From the NCBI GenBank assembly GCA_017395635.1, contig JAFQOE010000020.1:36730-100729 (forward strand): a DNA stretch of 64,000 nt, given 5' to 3'. Source of the DNA: Lachnospiraceae bacterium. GTDB taxonomy: Bacteria; Bacillota; Clostridia; Lachnospirales; Lachnospiraceae. Below, in pieces: positions 46,416-56,455 of the stretch (its first letter is position 1; each line of letters begins with the position of its first letter). The notes beneath the pieces were generated by a model. It had not been told where the DNA came from. It made no database searches and saw only the letters and a list, made by a program, of their open reading frames with translations. A program made the translations under genes and the position numbers.

Positions 46416-49206
46416 TTTTAATGTGCTCCCCTTCAATATTCAATTCCTGTTGTATTCTATGTAACTGTGTTGAAATTAAATCGTATTCAAAATCCTGAGC
46501 ATATTGACAAATCGAATTAAAATAGGATTGCAAGCTCTGATCATTATAAGAATAATTTGCTGCTGTTTTTGCTAGATTAACAATTTCATCGCTATCAAAA
46601 TTAGAGCAATATTCTTCAATTTTTTCAATATATTTTACCAAAAGTTCCTTGCTGATTTCCATTAAAGAGGTATCAAACGATTCGTTTGGATTGTCATTTG
46701 TAACTTTTGCATTTTGTTCATCTAAGAGCAACTGACCTTCCTCTAATACATTTTTATACAAATCAGAAAGAATATAATTATGGTTCTCAATTGTATTGAT
46801 ATCACCGGAATGAACCGCTTGTTCCATGTTTTTAGCAAGCTCTGATAATTGCATAGCTCCGATAATTTGGGAGGAACTTTTAAGTGCATGCACTTCAATT
46901 TTGTAATTTTTCCAATCTCTCTGTCGAAAAAGTTCATTTATATACTTTCGTCTTTCAACACCTTTTCGAACAAAAACACTCAAAATTTCAAAATATGAAG
47001 TTATATTATTGCCGGCATATTGTAAACCATGTGTAACAGATATATAAGAACCATTCTTATGTAATATCTGTTCTTTTGATAAGTTATTATTATTCTTATC
47101 CTCATCTATAATTGGTTGTTGGATGTATTCTTGTGGCAACCAATTTTTGATTGTTTTATCCAGTACAGAAATTTCAATTGGTTTGGCAACAAAATCATTA
47201 AATCCTGATGCTAAAAACATTTCTCTTACACCATTAATAGCATTGGCTGTAAGTGCTATAATAGGAAGTTTTTTGTAGTATTCATCTTCCATATTGCGTA
47301 TAATTTGCGTCGCTTCCACTCCATCCATTTCCGGCATCATATGATCCATCAATACCAAATCAATATCCTTTGATTGCAAGAGTGTTATTGCAGCCTTACC
47401 ACTATCAACTGTCTTAATCTGCATATGATATGGTTGCATTAATCCAACAGCAACTTTCAAATTAGTAGCATTGTCATCCACCACAAGTACTTTAGCCTTT
47501 GGTGCAGAGAATGTGATGGAAGAACTATTACTCCCTCTGGCACTATATTCAATAATTTCGTTATTATATACAAGCGCCATAGGTAGCGCATATAGCGGTT
47601 TGTAGATACAACGAATATTACTTGGCACCTGCACTGCATCGATAATATCCTGTACCAATATAACAGATAGTTTTGATGCAAGTTCAATAAAATATGTTTG
47701 ATTTGCCAAATACTCTGATTTTCCGATAAAACAATGTGTGATTTCATCCTGATTGATTGTAGTTTGCATTTCTTGTATATTATCTATAAAGCGATTCTTT
47801 ACCTTCAACTGTTTGTTGATTTGATGGATAATTTCTCTATATTTTTCACCCTCAACAGAAAACGTAAACTTATCAAAATCAATAAAGTTAATTACATTCA
47901 ATTTCTCAGACGCATTTACGCTTATGTATGGACGATTATCAGATACCTTTAGTGGTATCACAAAGCTGAAAACCGACCCTTTCCCATATTCACTTGAAAC
48001 CTGAATAAATCCTCCCATTTCCGTCACTAATTTTTGAGAAATAGCAAGACCTAAACCTGTCCCTTCTATCGAACGACTCTTACGAGAATCTATCTGTTGA
48101 AAACTCTTGAAAAGTTTCTCTAAATTCTCTTCTGTAATTCCAATTCCGGAATCCTCTACTGAAACCTTCAAATTAATTCCGTATTCCTGTTTTGTATGCG
48201 TTACTTTTAGCATAACATGACCTTCATCTGTGAATTTAACCGCATTCGTCATAAGATTTAGAATCACTTGTCGTATTCGAATCTCATCACCAACCAAACC
48301 ACATGGTATATCCACATCTGTATGAATCATAATTTCGATCTTCTTTTCGCCCTTTCGACTCATAGTCATATTAATAATGTCATTGAGCAACGATTCAATA
48401 TTGAATTCTTCCTTAATTAATTTCATTTTACCGGATTCAATTTTTGATAAATCCAGTATATCATTAATGATTGCTAACAAATTCCTGCCGGCACTTTGTA
48501 TATTATAAGCATGTTCTCTGATGTTTTCAGTTACATTATATTCTCGCAAAATCAATTCACACATTCCAACAATAGCATTCATCGGCGTTCTTATTTCATG
48601 ACTCATAGTTGCAAGAAAATCGCTTTTCGCCTGGTTGGCAAGTTCAGCATTTTCAATTAATGCACTTTGCTGCTCTTTAAAATCAAAAATACGATAATGA
48701 ATAACAATACACAAAATCAAATCAAAAAAATATACAAGTGGAAAGCGCGATACATATGTGTCTGAATAAGCAAAACCAAATTGATGCAATGGAGTCCACA
48801 TGTAAATTGCAACAGAAAACGCCAAGACAACACTGAGGATTCCGCCATAATATAAACTAAAAAAGTACATTGATACCGGCGGAACTAATAATAACCATAC
48901 AATACTAAAACCATCTACCCCACCACTTATGAGTAAATACATCATTAATATATATGCTAAAAGTAGCAGGTTACTTATTATTAAAATTTTTTTGTGACAC
49001 AAATGATGCACAATTGCACTCAATACAATCCATGCGCAAATAAATCCGGTAATAATTGCCATAAATTCCACTTTCATAATTGCATTCAGTATACACATAC
49101 CTATTGCAACAATCGAAAATATCATACAACATATATATATGGATTTGTCATCAATTCGCTCAGCGTCCGTTTTCAATTTCGAAATCCAGTGAAATTTGCT
49201 TTTCAT
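46405..49206 (-). CDS. Hybrid sensor histidine kinase with polytopic membrane sensor
   Basis: A 933-residue phosphorelay protein. Five to six membrane helices (about 22-175) form the sensor with almost no extracellular domain, suggesting detection of a membrane or intracellular signal. Then come HisKA (H near 202 in [12 protein letters not shown]), HATPase ([24 protein letters not shown]), a degenerate receiver-like segment (about 425-565, no conserved aspartate), a full receiver (D near 620 in [13 protein letters not shown]) and Hpt (H near 773 in [13 protein letters not shown]). degV overlaps its end, and the GGDEF regulator is the next gene and a possible output. Confidence 0.9.
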   Translation of the reverse strand: MKSKFHWISKLKTDAERIDDKSIYICCMIFSIVAIGMCILNAIMKVEFMAIITGFICAWIVLSAIVHHLCHKKILIISNLLLLAYILMMYLLISGGVDGFSIVWLLLVPPVSMYFFSLYYGGILSVVLAFSVAIYMWTPLHQFGFAYSDTYVSRFPLVYFFDLILCIVIHYRIFDFKEQQSALIENAELANQAKSDFLATMSHEIRTPMNAIVGMCELILREYNVTENIREHAYNIQSAGRNLLAIINDILDLSKIESGKMKLIKEEFNIESLLNDIINMTMSRKGEKKIEIMIHTDVDIPCGLVGDEIRIRQVILNLMTNAVKFTDEGHVMLKVTHTKQEYGINLKVSVEDSGIGITEENLEKLFKSFQQIDSRKSRSIEGTGLGLAISQKLVTEMGGFIQVSSEYGKGSVFSFVIPLKVSDNRPYISVNASEKLNVINFIDFDKFTFSVEGEKYREIIHQINKQLKVKNRFIDNIQEMQTTINQDEITHCFIGKSEYLANQTYFIELASKLSVILVQDIIDAVQVPSNIRCIYKPLYALPMALVYNNEIIEYSARGSNSSSITFSAPKAKVLVVDDNATNLKVAVGLMQPYHMQIKTVDSGKAAITLLQSKDIDLVLMDHMMPEMDGVEATQIIRNMEDEYYKKLPIIALTANAINGVREMFLASGFNDFVAKPIEISVLDKTIKNWLPQEYIQQPIIDEDKNNNNLSKEQILHKNGSYISVTHGLQYAGNNITSYFEILSVFVRKGVERRKYINELFRQRDWKNYKIEVHALKSSSQIIGAMQLSELAKNMEQAVHSGDINTIENHNYILSDLYKNVLEEGQLLLDEQNAKVTNDNPNESFDTSLMEISKELLVKYIEKIEEYCSNFDSDEIVNLAKTAANYSYNDQSLQSYFNSICQYAQDFEYDLISTQLHRIQQELNIEGEHIKNGE

Positions 49207-49250
49207 TTGTCCCCCACCTCAATTATAGTACTCTGGTTTGTAACTATTAG

Positions 49251-50495
49251 CTATGGTCGCACCTGACCATTACCGTAAATGATATACTTCGTTGTAGTTA
49301 ATGCTTCTAACCCCATTGGTCCTCTTGCATGAAGCTTTTGGGTACTGATTCCGATTTCCGCACCAAATCCAAATTCAAATCCATCTGTAAATCTAGTGGA
49401 TGCATTAACATAAACTGCCGCAGAATCTACTTCATTTAAGAATTTCTGGGCATTATCGTAATCCTTCGTCACAATAGACTCTGAATGTCCGGTTGAATTA
49501 GTATTGATATGTTCAATTGCTTCATCTACAGAAGAAACCACTTTTACAGAAATGATTTTATCTAAGTATTCTGTTGCATAATCCTCTTCTGATGCCGGAA
49601 TCACACAGGTATCAAACGCCTGTATTGTTTCGTCCCCACGAATTTCACAATCTTGTTTTTTCAATGATTCAATAATCTTAGGTGCAACAACATCCACAAT
49701 ATCCTTGTGAATAACCAAAGATTCACATGCATTACATACACCTAAACGTTGCATTTTTGCATTTATAACAATCTCAACTGCCATATCGATATCTGCTGTT
49801 GCATCAATATATACATGACAGTTACCTGTTCCGGTTTCAATTACAGGGACTGTTGCATTTTGTACAACTGAACGAATTAATCCGGCACCACCACGTGGAA
49901 TCAAAACATCGATATATTCATTCAACTTCATCATCTTAGTAGCTGTTTCACGACTAGTATCCTCTAATAAGAACACTGCATCCGGTGTTACATGATTCTC
50001 TTCCAAAGATTTTTTGATAATATCAACAAGTACAATATTAGAATAAATGCAATCCGATCCACCACGCAAAATTACAGCGTTACCGGTCTTAAAACAAAGA
50101 GAAAATGCATCCACCGTAACATTTGGACGAGATTCATATATCATACCGATTACTCCAAGCGGAACTCTCTTTTTACCAACCATAAGTCCATTTGGACGAG
50201 ATTTCATAGATAATACTTCTCCCACCGGGTCGTCTAGTGCTGCAACCTGTCTTACACCTTCTGCAATTCCTTCAATACGGTCTTTGGTTAAGCGAAGACG
50301 ATCCTGTAAGGATTCCGGCATGTTATTGGCAATACCATTATCAAGGTCTTTTTTATTAGCTTCTAAAATCTTTTCTGTATTATCAACTAAGTTTCTCGCA
50401 ATCGACATCAGACATGCATTCTTCTCTGGCTGTGTTAATTTCATTAAACTTCTTGATGCTGTCTTCGCAAGTTGTCCCATTCTTTCTAATTCCAT
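49251..50495 (-). CDS. proA: Gamma-glutamyl phosphate reductase
   Basis: Second enzyme of proline synthesis: NADPH reduction of gamma-glutamyl phosphate to glutamate semialdehyde. Motifs are [31 protein letters not shown], the catalytic cysteine in [13 protein letters not shown], and [19 protein letters not shown]. The 414-residue length is typical. proB is not adjacent, which is unusual. A good promoter lies upstream, and GGAG is nine bases before the ATG. Confidence 0.97.
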   Translation of the reverse strand: MELERMGQLAKTASRSLMKLTQPEKNACLMSIARNLVDNTEKILEANKKDLDNGIANNMPESLQDRLRLTKDRIEGIAEGVRQVAALDDPVGEVLSMKSRPNGLMVGKKRVPLGVIGMIYESRPNVTVDAFSLCFKTGNAVILRGGSDCIYSNIVLVDIIKKSLEENHVTPDAVFLLEDTSRETATKMMKLNEYIDVLIPRGGAGLIRSVVQNATVPVIETGTGNCHVYIDATADIDMAVEIVINAKMQRLGVCNACESLVIHKDIVDVVAPKIIESLKKQDCEIRGDETIQAFDTCVIPASEEDYATEYLDKIISVKVVSSVDEAIEHINTNSTGHSESIVTKDYDNAQKFLNEVDSAAVYVNASTRFTDGFEFGFGAEIGISTQKLHARGPMGLEALTTTKYIIYGNGQVRP

Positions 50496-50562
50496 CTTTC
50501 ACTACTCCTTTATATCATTATTTTCTTTTCTATAAAATAAAGTATCCCTATATTTTTAATAC

Positions 50563-50591
50563 AGTATAATTTATTTCATATAGATTTGCAA
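50563..50591 (-). promoter_or_regulatory. Predicted proA promoter
   Basis: On the minus strand TTGCAA (50586-50591), a 17-base spacer and TATACT (50563-50568), about 65 bases before proA. Confidence 0.62.
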
Positions 50592-50637
50592 AATATTTGT
50601 ATTCTATTTACCACTACATCTCCAATCAGAAAACATT

Positions 50638-50664
50638 GTAACGATTCACTACCATCATAGTTAT
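50638..50664. repeat. Dispersed 27-base hairpin repeat, copy 3 (diverged)
   Basis: Same length and arm layout as the copies at 9006 and 25204 (GTAACGATTCA at the start, CATAGTTAT at the end), with changes concentrated in the centre. It overlaps the stop codon of the 5-formyl-THF cyclo-ligase gene. Confidence 0.6.
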
Positions 50665-51218
50665 AATATTTTCTTCTCTGTAACAATATAATCCGGCAAT
50701 ATATCATGATCTTCATATGGAATCGATTCTTCTACCACTTGAAAATCATAACACAGTGCTAAAGTTCTGTGTTCCTTATGTAAGCCCAAGTATTTGTCAT
50801 AATATCCTCCACCATAGCCCAAACGGTGTTTCTGATGATCAAATACAAGCCCAGGCATTAATATAAGTGCTTTATCCGTTAATATCTTCGAATTGGAATC
50901 TATAATCGGTTCCTTAATTCCGTAAGCACCATCTACCCAGTTGGTATCAAGTGTAATTTGGTAAAATTCCATTGTTTTACTATCATTATCTATAACAGGG
51001 ACAAAAACCTGTTTTCCATCCAGTAAAGCTTGTTCCGTAATCTTGTCACAGGATACTTCGTTCCGAAATGCCTGATACACACAGATATTTGCTAGATTTT
51101 GATACAAGTCACTTGTGAGAACCATTTCTGCAATCTGATCGGAATATAATTTTTGTTCACGGATTGTCAATGCATTACGTTTTTCCCTCATATATTGTCG
51201 TAATTCTTTTTTATTCAT
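50661..51218 (-). CDS. 5-formyltetrahydrofolate cyclo-ligase
   Basis: ATP-dependent enzyme that recycles 5-formyl-THF to 5,10-methenyl-THF. The N-terminal basic KKELRQYMREKRNAL binds polyglutamate folate. Later motifs are MPGLVFDHQKHRLGYGGGYY (GYGGGYYD is the ATP site) and ALCYDFQVVEE. The 185-residue length is normal. AGGTGAC lies eight bases before the ATG. Its stop codon lies inside a dispersed hairpin repeat. Confidence 0.93.
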   Translation of the reverse strand: MNKKELRQYMREKRNALTIREQKLYSDQIAEMVLTSDLYQNLANICVYQAFRNEVSCDKITEQALLDGKQVFVPVIDNDSKTMEFYQITLDTNWVDGAYGIKEPIIDSNSKILTDKALILMPGLVFDHQKHRLGYGGGYYDKYLGLHKEHRTLALCYDFQVVEESIPYEDHDILPDYIVTEKKIL

Positions 51219-51262
51219 AGGTTTCTGTCACCTCAATTTTTGAACTCATATTTGCCACATTG

Positions 51263-51892
51263 TCAGTTTATAAAAATAACAAATAAAACTCCCATAATTA
51301 TGTAACACAGTATTTGATTATCACGAAACCAATCAAACGTATAGGTATCGGCCCTTTTTTCCATATAACTGTAATCTGCGTATACAGCCAAAGATGCAGG
51401 ATATTGCAGATTGGACAATTCAGATATTTTCGTTTTTGTTTCATTTATCTTATCCTTGCAATAACGCTGTTCATCCCTTAATGTGTATACGTTATATTTT
51501 TCTTTGTATTTTTGAAAAGATAAAGTTTCATTTTGAATATTGAATTCAAATATTTTCTCAACCATTTTAAATCCTAACTTCCACGAAGCAATGTAAAGAA
51601 AAATACATGCTGCCCATATTTCCCAAGCCAAAACCAAAACAACACCTTCCGGAGTACTTAATAAAAATGTCAGAAAGCCATCTATTACTGTAATAATTGT
51701 AAATACAATAATCGCGACTATCATTTCTGTTTTTCGTTTGTTTATTCTGCTCGGAATATTATTGAATTGGCTCACGTAAGAATCAAGCGTTAACGTCAGA
51801 GATTCTGTTATAGATTCCTTTCTGGCAAGATAGGCTTTTTCTTCCTGCGTATTCTGTTCAGGTGTCAATTGCGCTTCCTCTTTTAATCTCAT
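51263..51892 (-). CDS. Unknown membrane protein (three predicted helices)
   Basis: A 209-residue protein I do not recognise. A charged helical N-terminus (about 1-50, Glu/Gln-rich) is followed by two membrane helices (about 54-78 and 83-105), a cytoplasmic-type coiled segment (QKYKEKYNVYTLRDEQRYCK) and a C-terminal helix (IMGVLFVIFIN). Its ATG overlaps the stop of the DUF896 gene (ATGA), so it is translated by coupling. No enzymatic motif is visible. Confidence 0.75.
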   Translation of the reverse strand: MRLKEEAQLTPEQNTQEEKAYLARKESITESLTLTLDSYVSQFNNIPSRINKRKTEMIVAIIVFTIITVIDGFLTFLLSTPEGVVLVLAWEIWAACIFLYIASWKLGFKMVEKIFEFNIQNETLSFQKYKEKYNVYTLRDEQRYCKDKINETKTKISELSNLQYPASLAVYADYSYMEKRADTYTFDWFRDNQILCYIIMGVLFVIFIN

Positions 51893-52113
51893 TTCTCTTG
51901 CTCTTTTCTTTCTCTGACAATTTTCAAAGGTGTAATAGAACCGTCCGGATTTTTGATACTTGTATTATCTAATGTTGCACGGATATTGCCACGAATAGCT
52001 TCCACATATTCTTTTCTTAGTGCCTGTTGCTCCACTTTTTCTTCTTCTGTTAAACCTTCTGCTTTTGACTTGTGATATAACGCATTAATTCTTGCAATCT
52101 TTTCTTCGTTCAT
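51889..52113 (-). CDS. DUF896 (YnzC-like) small protein
   Basis: A 74-residue protein with the DUF896 signature: MNEEKIARINALYHKSKAEG, LTEEEKVEQQALRKEYVEAI and GNIRATLDNTSI. In Bacillus ynzC lies in the SOS-controlled lexA-yneA neighbourhood; here it is 50 kb from lexA. ATG 52113 after GGAGG was chosen over the extension to 52140. It overlaps the next membrane-protein gene. Confidence 0.92.
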   Translation of the reverse strand: MNEEKIARINALYHKSKAEGLTEEEKVEQQALRKEYVEAIRGNIRATLDNTSIKNPDGSITPLKIVRERKEQEK

Positions 52114-52200
52114 TCTATCTTTTCCTCCATTATTATACATAGATAATTACAAAATATTTCTACAACTTGCATTACAAAACTCATGTTGCGTAATCATCTG

Positions 52201-53805
52201 TTACTTTTTACAAAATGGTGCATATTCCTTTACAATCGCTTCTGCCACCTTCATTCCATCCATGGCAGCAGACATAATTCCACCAGCATAGCCTGCGCCT
52301 TCACCACAGGGGTAAAACCCTCTGATGTTTGCTTGAAATTCTTCATCTCGATGGATTCGGATTGGTGAAGAAGTTCTGCTTTCCACGCCAGATATAATTG
52401 CATCTTGATCTGCAAATCCGGGTATAGTTTTCTCAAATGCATGTACACCTTCAACAATAGCATCTGTCATAAACATAGGCAAACAATCCGCCACATTACC
52501 CGAAATATATTCCCCTTTCATCTGTGGTGTAATGGTTCCCAGCATGCGAGTTGGTTCATGATTTTCAAAGTCTTCAAAACGTTGAACTACGATTTTGCCT
52601 TGACCTTCTTCGTATATATTCTTTTCTAGCTGACGTTGGAATTCAATTCCGGAAAGTGGATGTTTATTTCCATAATCTTCCCTTCGAACAGTAACTACAA
52701 TAGCCGAATTGGAATTCTCTCCATCCCGTCCACTATAACTCATTCCGTTCACAGCAGTATATCCTTCCTCTGATGAAGCATTGACTACATATCCTCCGGG
52801 ACACATACAAAATGAATATACACCACGCCCACTGGTGGTCTGATGCGTCACTTTATACGGTGCTGCCGGTAAAACGCTTGCTTCTTTTCCGCTTCCGTAC
52901 ATCACTTTCTGAATCATAGATGCTTTATGTTCGATACGAACACCCATGGCGAAATCTTTCGCTTCCATGGAAAGCTCTTTGTTATATAACATTTCAAAAG
53001 TATCCCTTGCACTGTGACCAATCGCAAAAACAACATGATTACTATCCACCCATCGTTCACATTCATTATGCAGTAGCTTTACTTTTGTAATCTGATGATT
53101 CTCTATCATGATATCAATAGCCTTTGTATTAAAAAGAAACACTCCACCAAGAGACTCAATTTCTTCTCGAATTCCCTTCACAACATGAACCAAAAGATCA
53201 GTTCCAACATGTGGTTTGTTGTCATATAGTATCTCTTCCGGTGCTCCGTGTTGCACAAACTTTTCCAAGACAAATCGAATCCGACCAAACTTGTCTTTCA
53301 CTTGTGTGTTTAACTTACCATCACTAAAGGTTCCTGCTCCACCTTCACCGAATTGCACATTACATTCTGTATTCAGTGGCTTTCCGTCAAAGAAATCCTG
53401 CACACACTGCATACGTTCTTCAACTGCCAGTCCTCGCTCAATTATAATCGGTTGATATCCTTGTTTTGCCAATATAAGAGCACAAAAGAGTCCTGCCGGT
53501 CCGGAACCGATTATCATCGGATGATGACTCATAGGTTTATCACCTGATTCAGCATATATATACTTAACTCTTTTTGTTGACATAATATTATTATCGTTAA
53601 TTCTTCGTGCGAATTTTTCTTCGTTATCTAAAAACACACCTACCTGATACACATATCGAATTTCTGATTTCTTTCTGGCATCAATGGAGCGTTTCAAAAT
53701 TACGTATTCCGGAATCTTTTTTAATCGAAGTTTCTTTATAATTTGCGCTTCTAAGTTTTCTATTGAATTCAGTATTGGAACTTTGATTCCACGTATCTCT
53801 ATCAT
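52201..53805 (-). CDS. FAD-dependent oxidoreductase of the COG2509 type
   Basis: A 534-residue flavoprotein. Unlike most, it has about 95 residues before the Rossmann motif MIIGSGPAGLFCALILAKQG. Then come IIIERG, QFGEGGAGTFSDGKLNT, VVFAIGHSARDT, GRGVYSFCMCPGGYVVNASS and the C-terminal FAD motif RGFYPCGEGAGYAGGI. This is the uncharacterised FAD-dependent dehydrogenase family common in Clostridia; the substrate is unknown. A second flavoprotein gene is just upstream, 21 bases away. Confidence 0.9.
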   Translation of the reverse strand: MIEIRGIKVPILNSIENLEAQIIKKLRLKKIPEYVILKRSIDARKKSEIRYVYQVGVFLDNEEKFARRINDNNIMSTKRVKYIYAESGDKPMSHHPMIIGSGPAGLFCALILAKQGYQPIIIERGLAVEERMQCVQDFFDGKPLNTECNVQFGEGGAGTFSDGKLNTQVKDKFGRIRFVLEKFVQHGAPEEILYDNKPHVGTDLLVHVVKGIREEIESLGGVFLFNTKAIDIMIENHQITKVKLLHNECERWVDSNHVVFAIGHSARDTFEMLYNKELSMEAKDFAMGVRIEHKASMIQKVMYGSGKEASVLPAAPYKVTHQTTSGRGVYSFCMCPGGYVVNASSEEGYTAVNGMSYSGRDGENSNSAIVVTVRREDYGNKHPLSGIEFQRQLEKNIYEEGQGKIVVQRFEDFENHEPTRMLGTITPQMKGEYISGNVADCLPMFMTDAIVEGVHAFEKTIPGFADQDAIISGVESRTSSPIRIHRDEEFQANIRGFYPCGEGAGYAGGIMSAAMDGMKVAEAIVKEYAPFCKK

Positions 53806-53826
53806 TTTCCCTCCTACTGCAGTCCT

Positions 53827-55116
53827 TTAATCATTAAATTTGTGAAGAATATCCTTTACAGCCTCTATGCCAGATAGCATCGCAAATGTAAGATTGTATC
53901 CTCCACATTTACCGTTGACATCTAATACTTCTCCTACAATATACAAATTCTTATATTTTTTACTTTCAAAAGTATCTACTAAAACTTCATCAGTACATAT
54001 ACCACCACCGGTAACCTGTGCTTTATCAAAATCATCCACATACATAGGTGAAAATTCCATTTTTTTCAAAGTGGAGGTGATACGGTTTATCTGTTTTTCG
54101 GTTAGCTTTTCCAAAAACATCTCTCTTTCTATACCGATGCGTTTGGTCAAATATGAAACAAAGGCTGTCGGTAAAATACCCTGTAACAAAGATTCCACCG
54201 TTTCTTTAGGAAAAATATTCGTTTGTGATACAAAAAATGTTTTTAATTCATCCCAAGTATACTGTGGTAAAATATCAATATGTAACACAGCATCTTCTGT
54301 GTTATTTTTCATTCTATTATAATAACAAGACATATTCATCATAACAATGCCTGATAAATTATTATCATTGAATTGAATCTGTCCGTTTTCTTTGTATACA
54401 AATCCGTTTTCCATTCGTAATGTAACATTTGCATCTATACGAACGCCTTTAGCTATGGACAAATACTTATCTTTTACATAAACAGGACTAAGTACAGGAT
54501 AAATTGCTTTGCAGGATAAGCCCATATTTTTTGCCAATTTGTAACCGTCTTTGCTGCCCCCTAATTTTGCAGAAGCATATCCACCAGTAGCAAGTAAAAC
54601 ATATGTAGCTTCAAACGTAAGTTGCTTATGTTCTTCTGTTGAAACGACCACCTGATAGTTGTAATTGTTTTTTTCATTTATTGGATGAATGCAGATTACC
54701 CTTGAACAGAAACGATAATCCACACCAGCCGACCTGCTTTTTTCATACAACAATGAAGTAACCTGTTTTGCCTGATTTGATATAGGATAGTAATATCCAC
54801 CCTTTTCATAGAGCAAAATCCCCACTGTTTCAAAAAATGAAGCGATTTCTTTATAGCGATATTCATGATACCAATTCTTAATAAAGCTGTCTGAATCTGA
54901 ATGGTAGCACTCTATTCTGAAATCTGAGTTTGTTAAATTGCATTTACCATTACCGGAAGCATTTAACTTACGTCCGGGAACCGCTTCTTTTTCAAGTACT
55001 AAAATATTCAATTGTGAGTTTTTAGTACTTGCATAATAAGCAGATGCAAGTCCTGCAGCACCGGCACCAATTATTATTATATCAAATTTCAATTTCTCTT
55101 CCCTCATATCTCTCAT
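53827..55116 (-). CDS. HI0933/YhiN-family flavoprotein
   Basis: A 429-residue FAD-binding protein of the BaiN/HI0933 family. It shows IIIIGAGAAGLASAYYAS, LEKEAVPGRKLNASGNGKCN and LLATGGYASAKLGGSKDGY, then VTGGGICTDEV and NLYIVGEVLDVNGKCGGYNL. One member, BaiN, is involved in gut bile-acid dehydroxylation, but family membership alone does not show that activity. The start is uncertain among ATG 55116 and ATG 55107. Confidence 0.92.
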   Translation of the reverse strand: MRDMREEKLKFDIIIIGAGAAGLASAYYASTKNSQLNILVLEKEAVPGRKLNASGNGKCNLTNSDFRIECYHSDSDSFIKNWYHEYRYKEIASFFETVGILLYEKGGYYYPISNQAKQVTSLLYEKSRSAGVDYRFCSRVICIHPINEKNNYNYQVVVSTEEHKQLTFEATYVLLATGGYASAKLGGSKDGYKLAKNMGLSCKAIYPVLSPVYVKDKYLSIAKGVRIDANVTLRMENGFVYKENGQIQFNDNNLSGIVMMNMSCYYNRMKNNTEDAVLHIDILPQYTWDELKTFFVSQTNIFPKETVESLLQGILPTAFVSYLTKRIGIEREMFLEKLTEKQINRITSTLKKMEFSPMYVDDFDKAQVTGGGICTDEVLVDTFESKKYKNLYIVGEVLDVNGKCGGYNLTFAMLSGIEAVKDILHKFND

Positions 55117-55161
55117 AATCTATTTCTCTATTTTCAACGCTAACGTAACATTCTTTGATTA

Positions 55162-55758
55162 TCAACTCGAATAGGTTTCCAAAAAATTATATAGTGAATT
55201 ATCATCTTCCAAAAAGAAACCATTCTGAACTTGTTTCTTTAATTCTTCTGGTAATGTACTTACAGAAATTTGAGTGTATTCATAAACCGTTTTTCCATCG
55301 CCTTTTAGTATAACAATTGTTCCGTTAAAGGATTTTGCATAATATCCTTCATAGCTTGGTATTTGATAAGTTTTACGTAAGGTAATTGTATTATTCACAT
55401 AGGATACCATTTCATAGGATGAAAGTCCTTCTGCTTTTTCATCAGCAGATAAATGTTTCATATACTCATTCAAATATTTCTTTAATTCTTGTTTGTTACA
55501 CCCTATCAATATAGGTATATTCCCTGCATTTTCTGTCAAAGTACGCTGTTCATCCATATAAAAGTGTTCAATTGTGAATTGAGTATCCTTTGTAACAGGA
55601 AACGTTTCCGGATTATTAACAACTGCAATATTCACATATTTACCGGATTCCGTCTTGATATATTGCTGGGGATAAAAATAGTCGTATAAATACACAGACA
55701 AAGCTAGTATTATTCCAATCCCAAGAGATGCTACTGCAAATATAATATTTCTTTTCAT
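55162..55758 (-). CDS. Secreted or membrane-anchored protein with BofC-like C-terminus (tentative)
   Basis: A 198-residue protein with an N-terminal membrane helix (about 4-25) and an extracytoplasmic part. The end (VYEYTQISVSTLPEELKKQV, then NGFFLEDDNSLYNFLETYSS) resembles the C-terminal domain of BofC, which restrains a sporulation checkpoint protease in Bacillus. The similarity is by eye only. ATG 55758 with GGAGG five bases upstream is clearly better than the frame extension to 55824. It lies 66 bases after cdd. Confidence 0.6.
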   Translation of the reverse strand: MKRNIIFAVASLGIGIILALSVYLYDYFYPQQYIKTESGKYVNIAVVNNPETFPVTKDTQFTIEHFYMDEQRTLTENAGNIPILIGCNKQELKKYLNEYMKHLSADEKAEGLSSYEMVSYVNNTITLRKTYQIPSYEGYYAKSFNGTIVILKGDGKTVYEYTQISVSTLPEELKKQVQNGFFLEDDNSLYNFLETYSS

Positions 55759-55824
55759 ACAAACCTCCAATACACCGGTATAGGAAAAGTATGACCAGAA
55801 TATATATTCTTTATTCATTGGCAA

Positions 55825-56202
55825 TCACAAGGTAAAACCATTTGGTAACAACTCTTTCAACGAGTAGGTAACAATCTTATCATCCTGTTCTAATATAACG
55901 AATCCATCCGGCATAAATTCCTGCATCACCTGCAAGCAGATACCACATGGATAAGCTGTAGAACCGTCCTTTGCAATTACTGCAATTTTTGAAAATGATC
56001 GATACCCTTCTGAAACTGCTTTGAAAATAGCAGTTCTTTCAGCACAATTAGTAGCACCATAAGATGCATTCTCAATATTACATCCTTGAAATATTTGACC
56101 ATCTTTTGTTAAAAGTGCAGCGCCTACATAAAAATTAGAATACGGCGCATACGCTTTCTCCGCAGCTTGTTTCGCAATCTGAATTAATTCAAAATCTGTC
56201 AT
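55825..56202 (-). CDS. cdd: Cytidine deaminase
   Basis: Zinc enzyme that converts cytidine to uridine in pyrimidine salvage. The 125 residues give the tetrameric small form. C53-A-E55-R56 (proton shuttle E55), C86 and C89 (PCGIC) bind zinc, and YSNFYVGAALLT is the substrate loop. The position after C89, usually arginine, is leucine 90. ATG 56202 with GGAG is preferred to 56217. In Firmicutes cdd usually lies near ybeY and era; here ybeY is 1.3 kb upstream. Confidence 0.95.
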   Translation of the reverse strand: MTDFELIQIAKQAAEKAYAPYSNFYVGAALLTKDGQIFQGCNIENASYGATNCAERTAIFKAVSEGYRSFSKIAVIAKDGSTAYPCGICLQVMQEFMPDGFVILEQDDKIVTYSLKELLPNGFTL

Positions 56203-56222
56203 AATTATCATCTCCATTTACT

Positions 56223-56250
56223 TAAAAAAAGAGTTTGTTTACAAACTCTT
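56223..56250 (-). terminator. Minus-strand terminator between the DUF3048 gene and cdd
   Basis: On the minus strand AAGAGTTTG pairs with CAAACTCTT over a TAAA loop and is followed by a run of seven T. A strong intrinsic terminator. Confidence 0.85.
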
Positions 56251-56384
56251 CGCGCGCGAGCGGTGTCCAAAGGACATATTTCTTTTCCGCGAGCTGCGCA
56301 TCCTCGCAGAGCATTTATTTCTTTATAGGACGATTTCAGCGAAATTTCCTATAAAGAAATAAATGGGCTATATTACTATAGCCC
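56251..56384. repeat. Structured element with a GC-rich block and an 18-bp perfect inverted repeat
   Basis: Bases 56251-56310 are unusually GC-rich (CGCGCGCGAGCGG, later CCGCGAGCTGCGC) and contain short hairpins (TGTCC/GGACA, CTGCG/CGCAG). ATTTATTTCTTTATAGGA (56313-56330) is perfectly repeated in inverse at 56347-56364 and extends inward with ATTTC/GAAAT. GGGCTATA/TATAGCCC (56365-56384) follows. No coding frame is visible. It may be a dispersed non-coding repeat or several stacked terminators. Confidence 0.6.
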
Positions 56385-56455
56385 TTTCTCTATGTGTTAA
56401 CAATTTGTCAAGCAAATTCATGCTTGCATAAAAATCTATTCAGCAATATCCATCA

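Noticed and set aside
56251..56310. A tRNA or rRNA fragment suggested by high GC
   Set aside because: No cloverleaf, T-loop (GTTCRA) or CCA-like end is visible, and no rRNA sequence was recognised.
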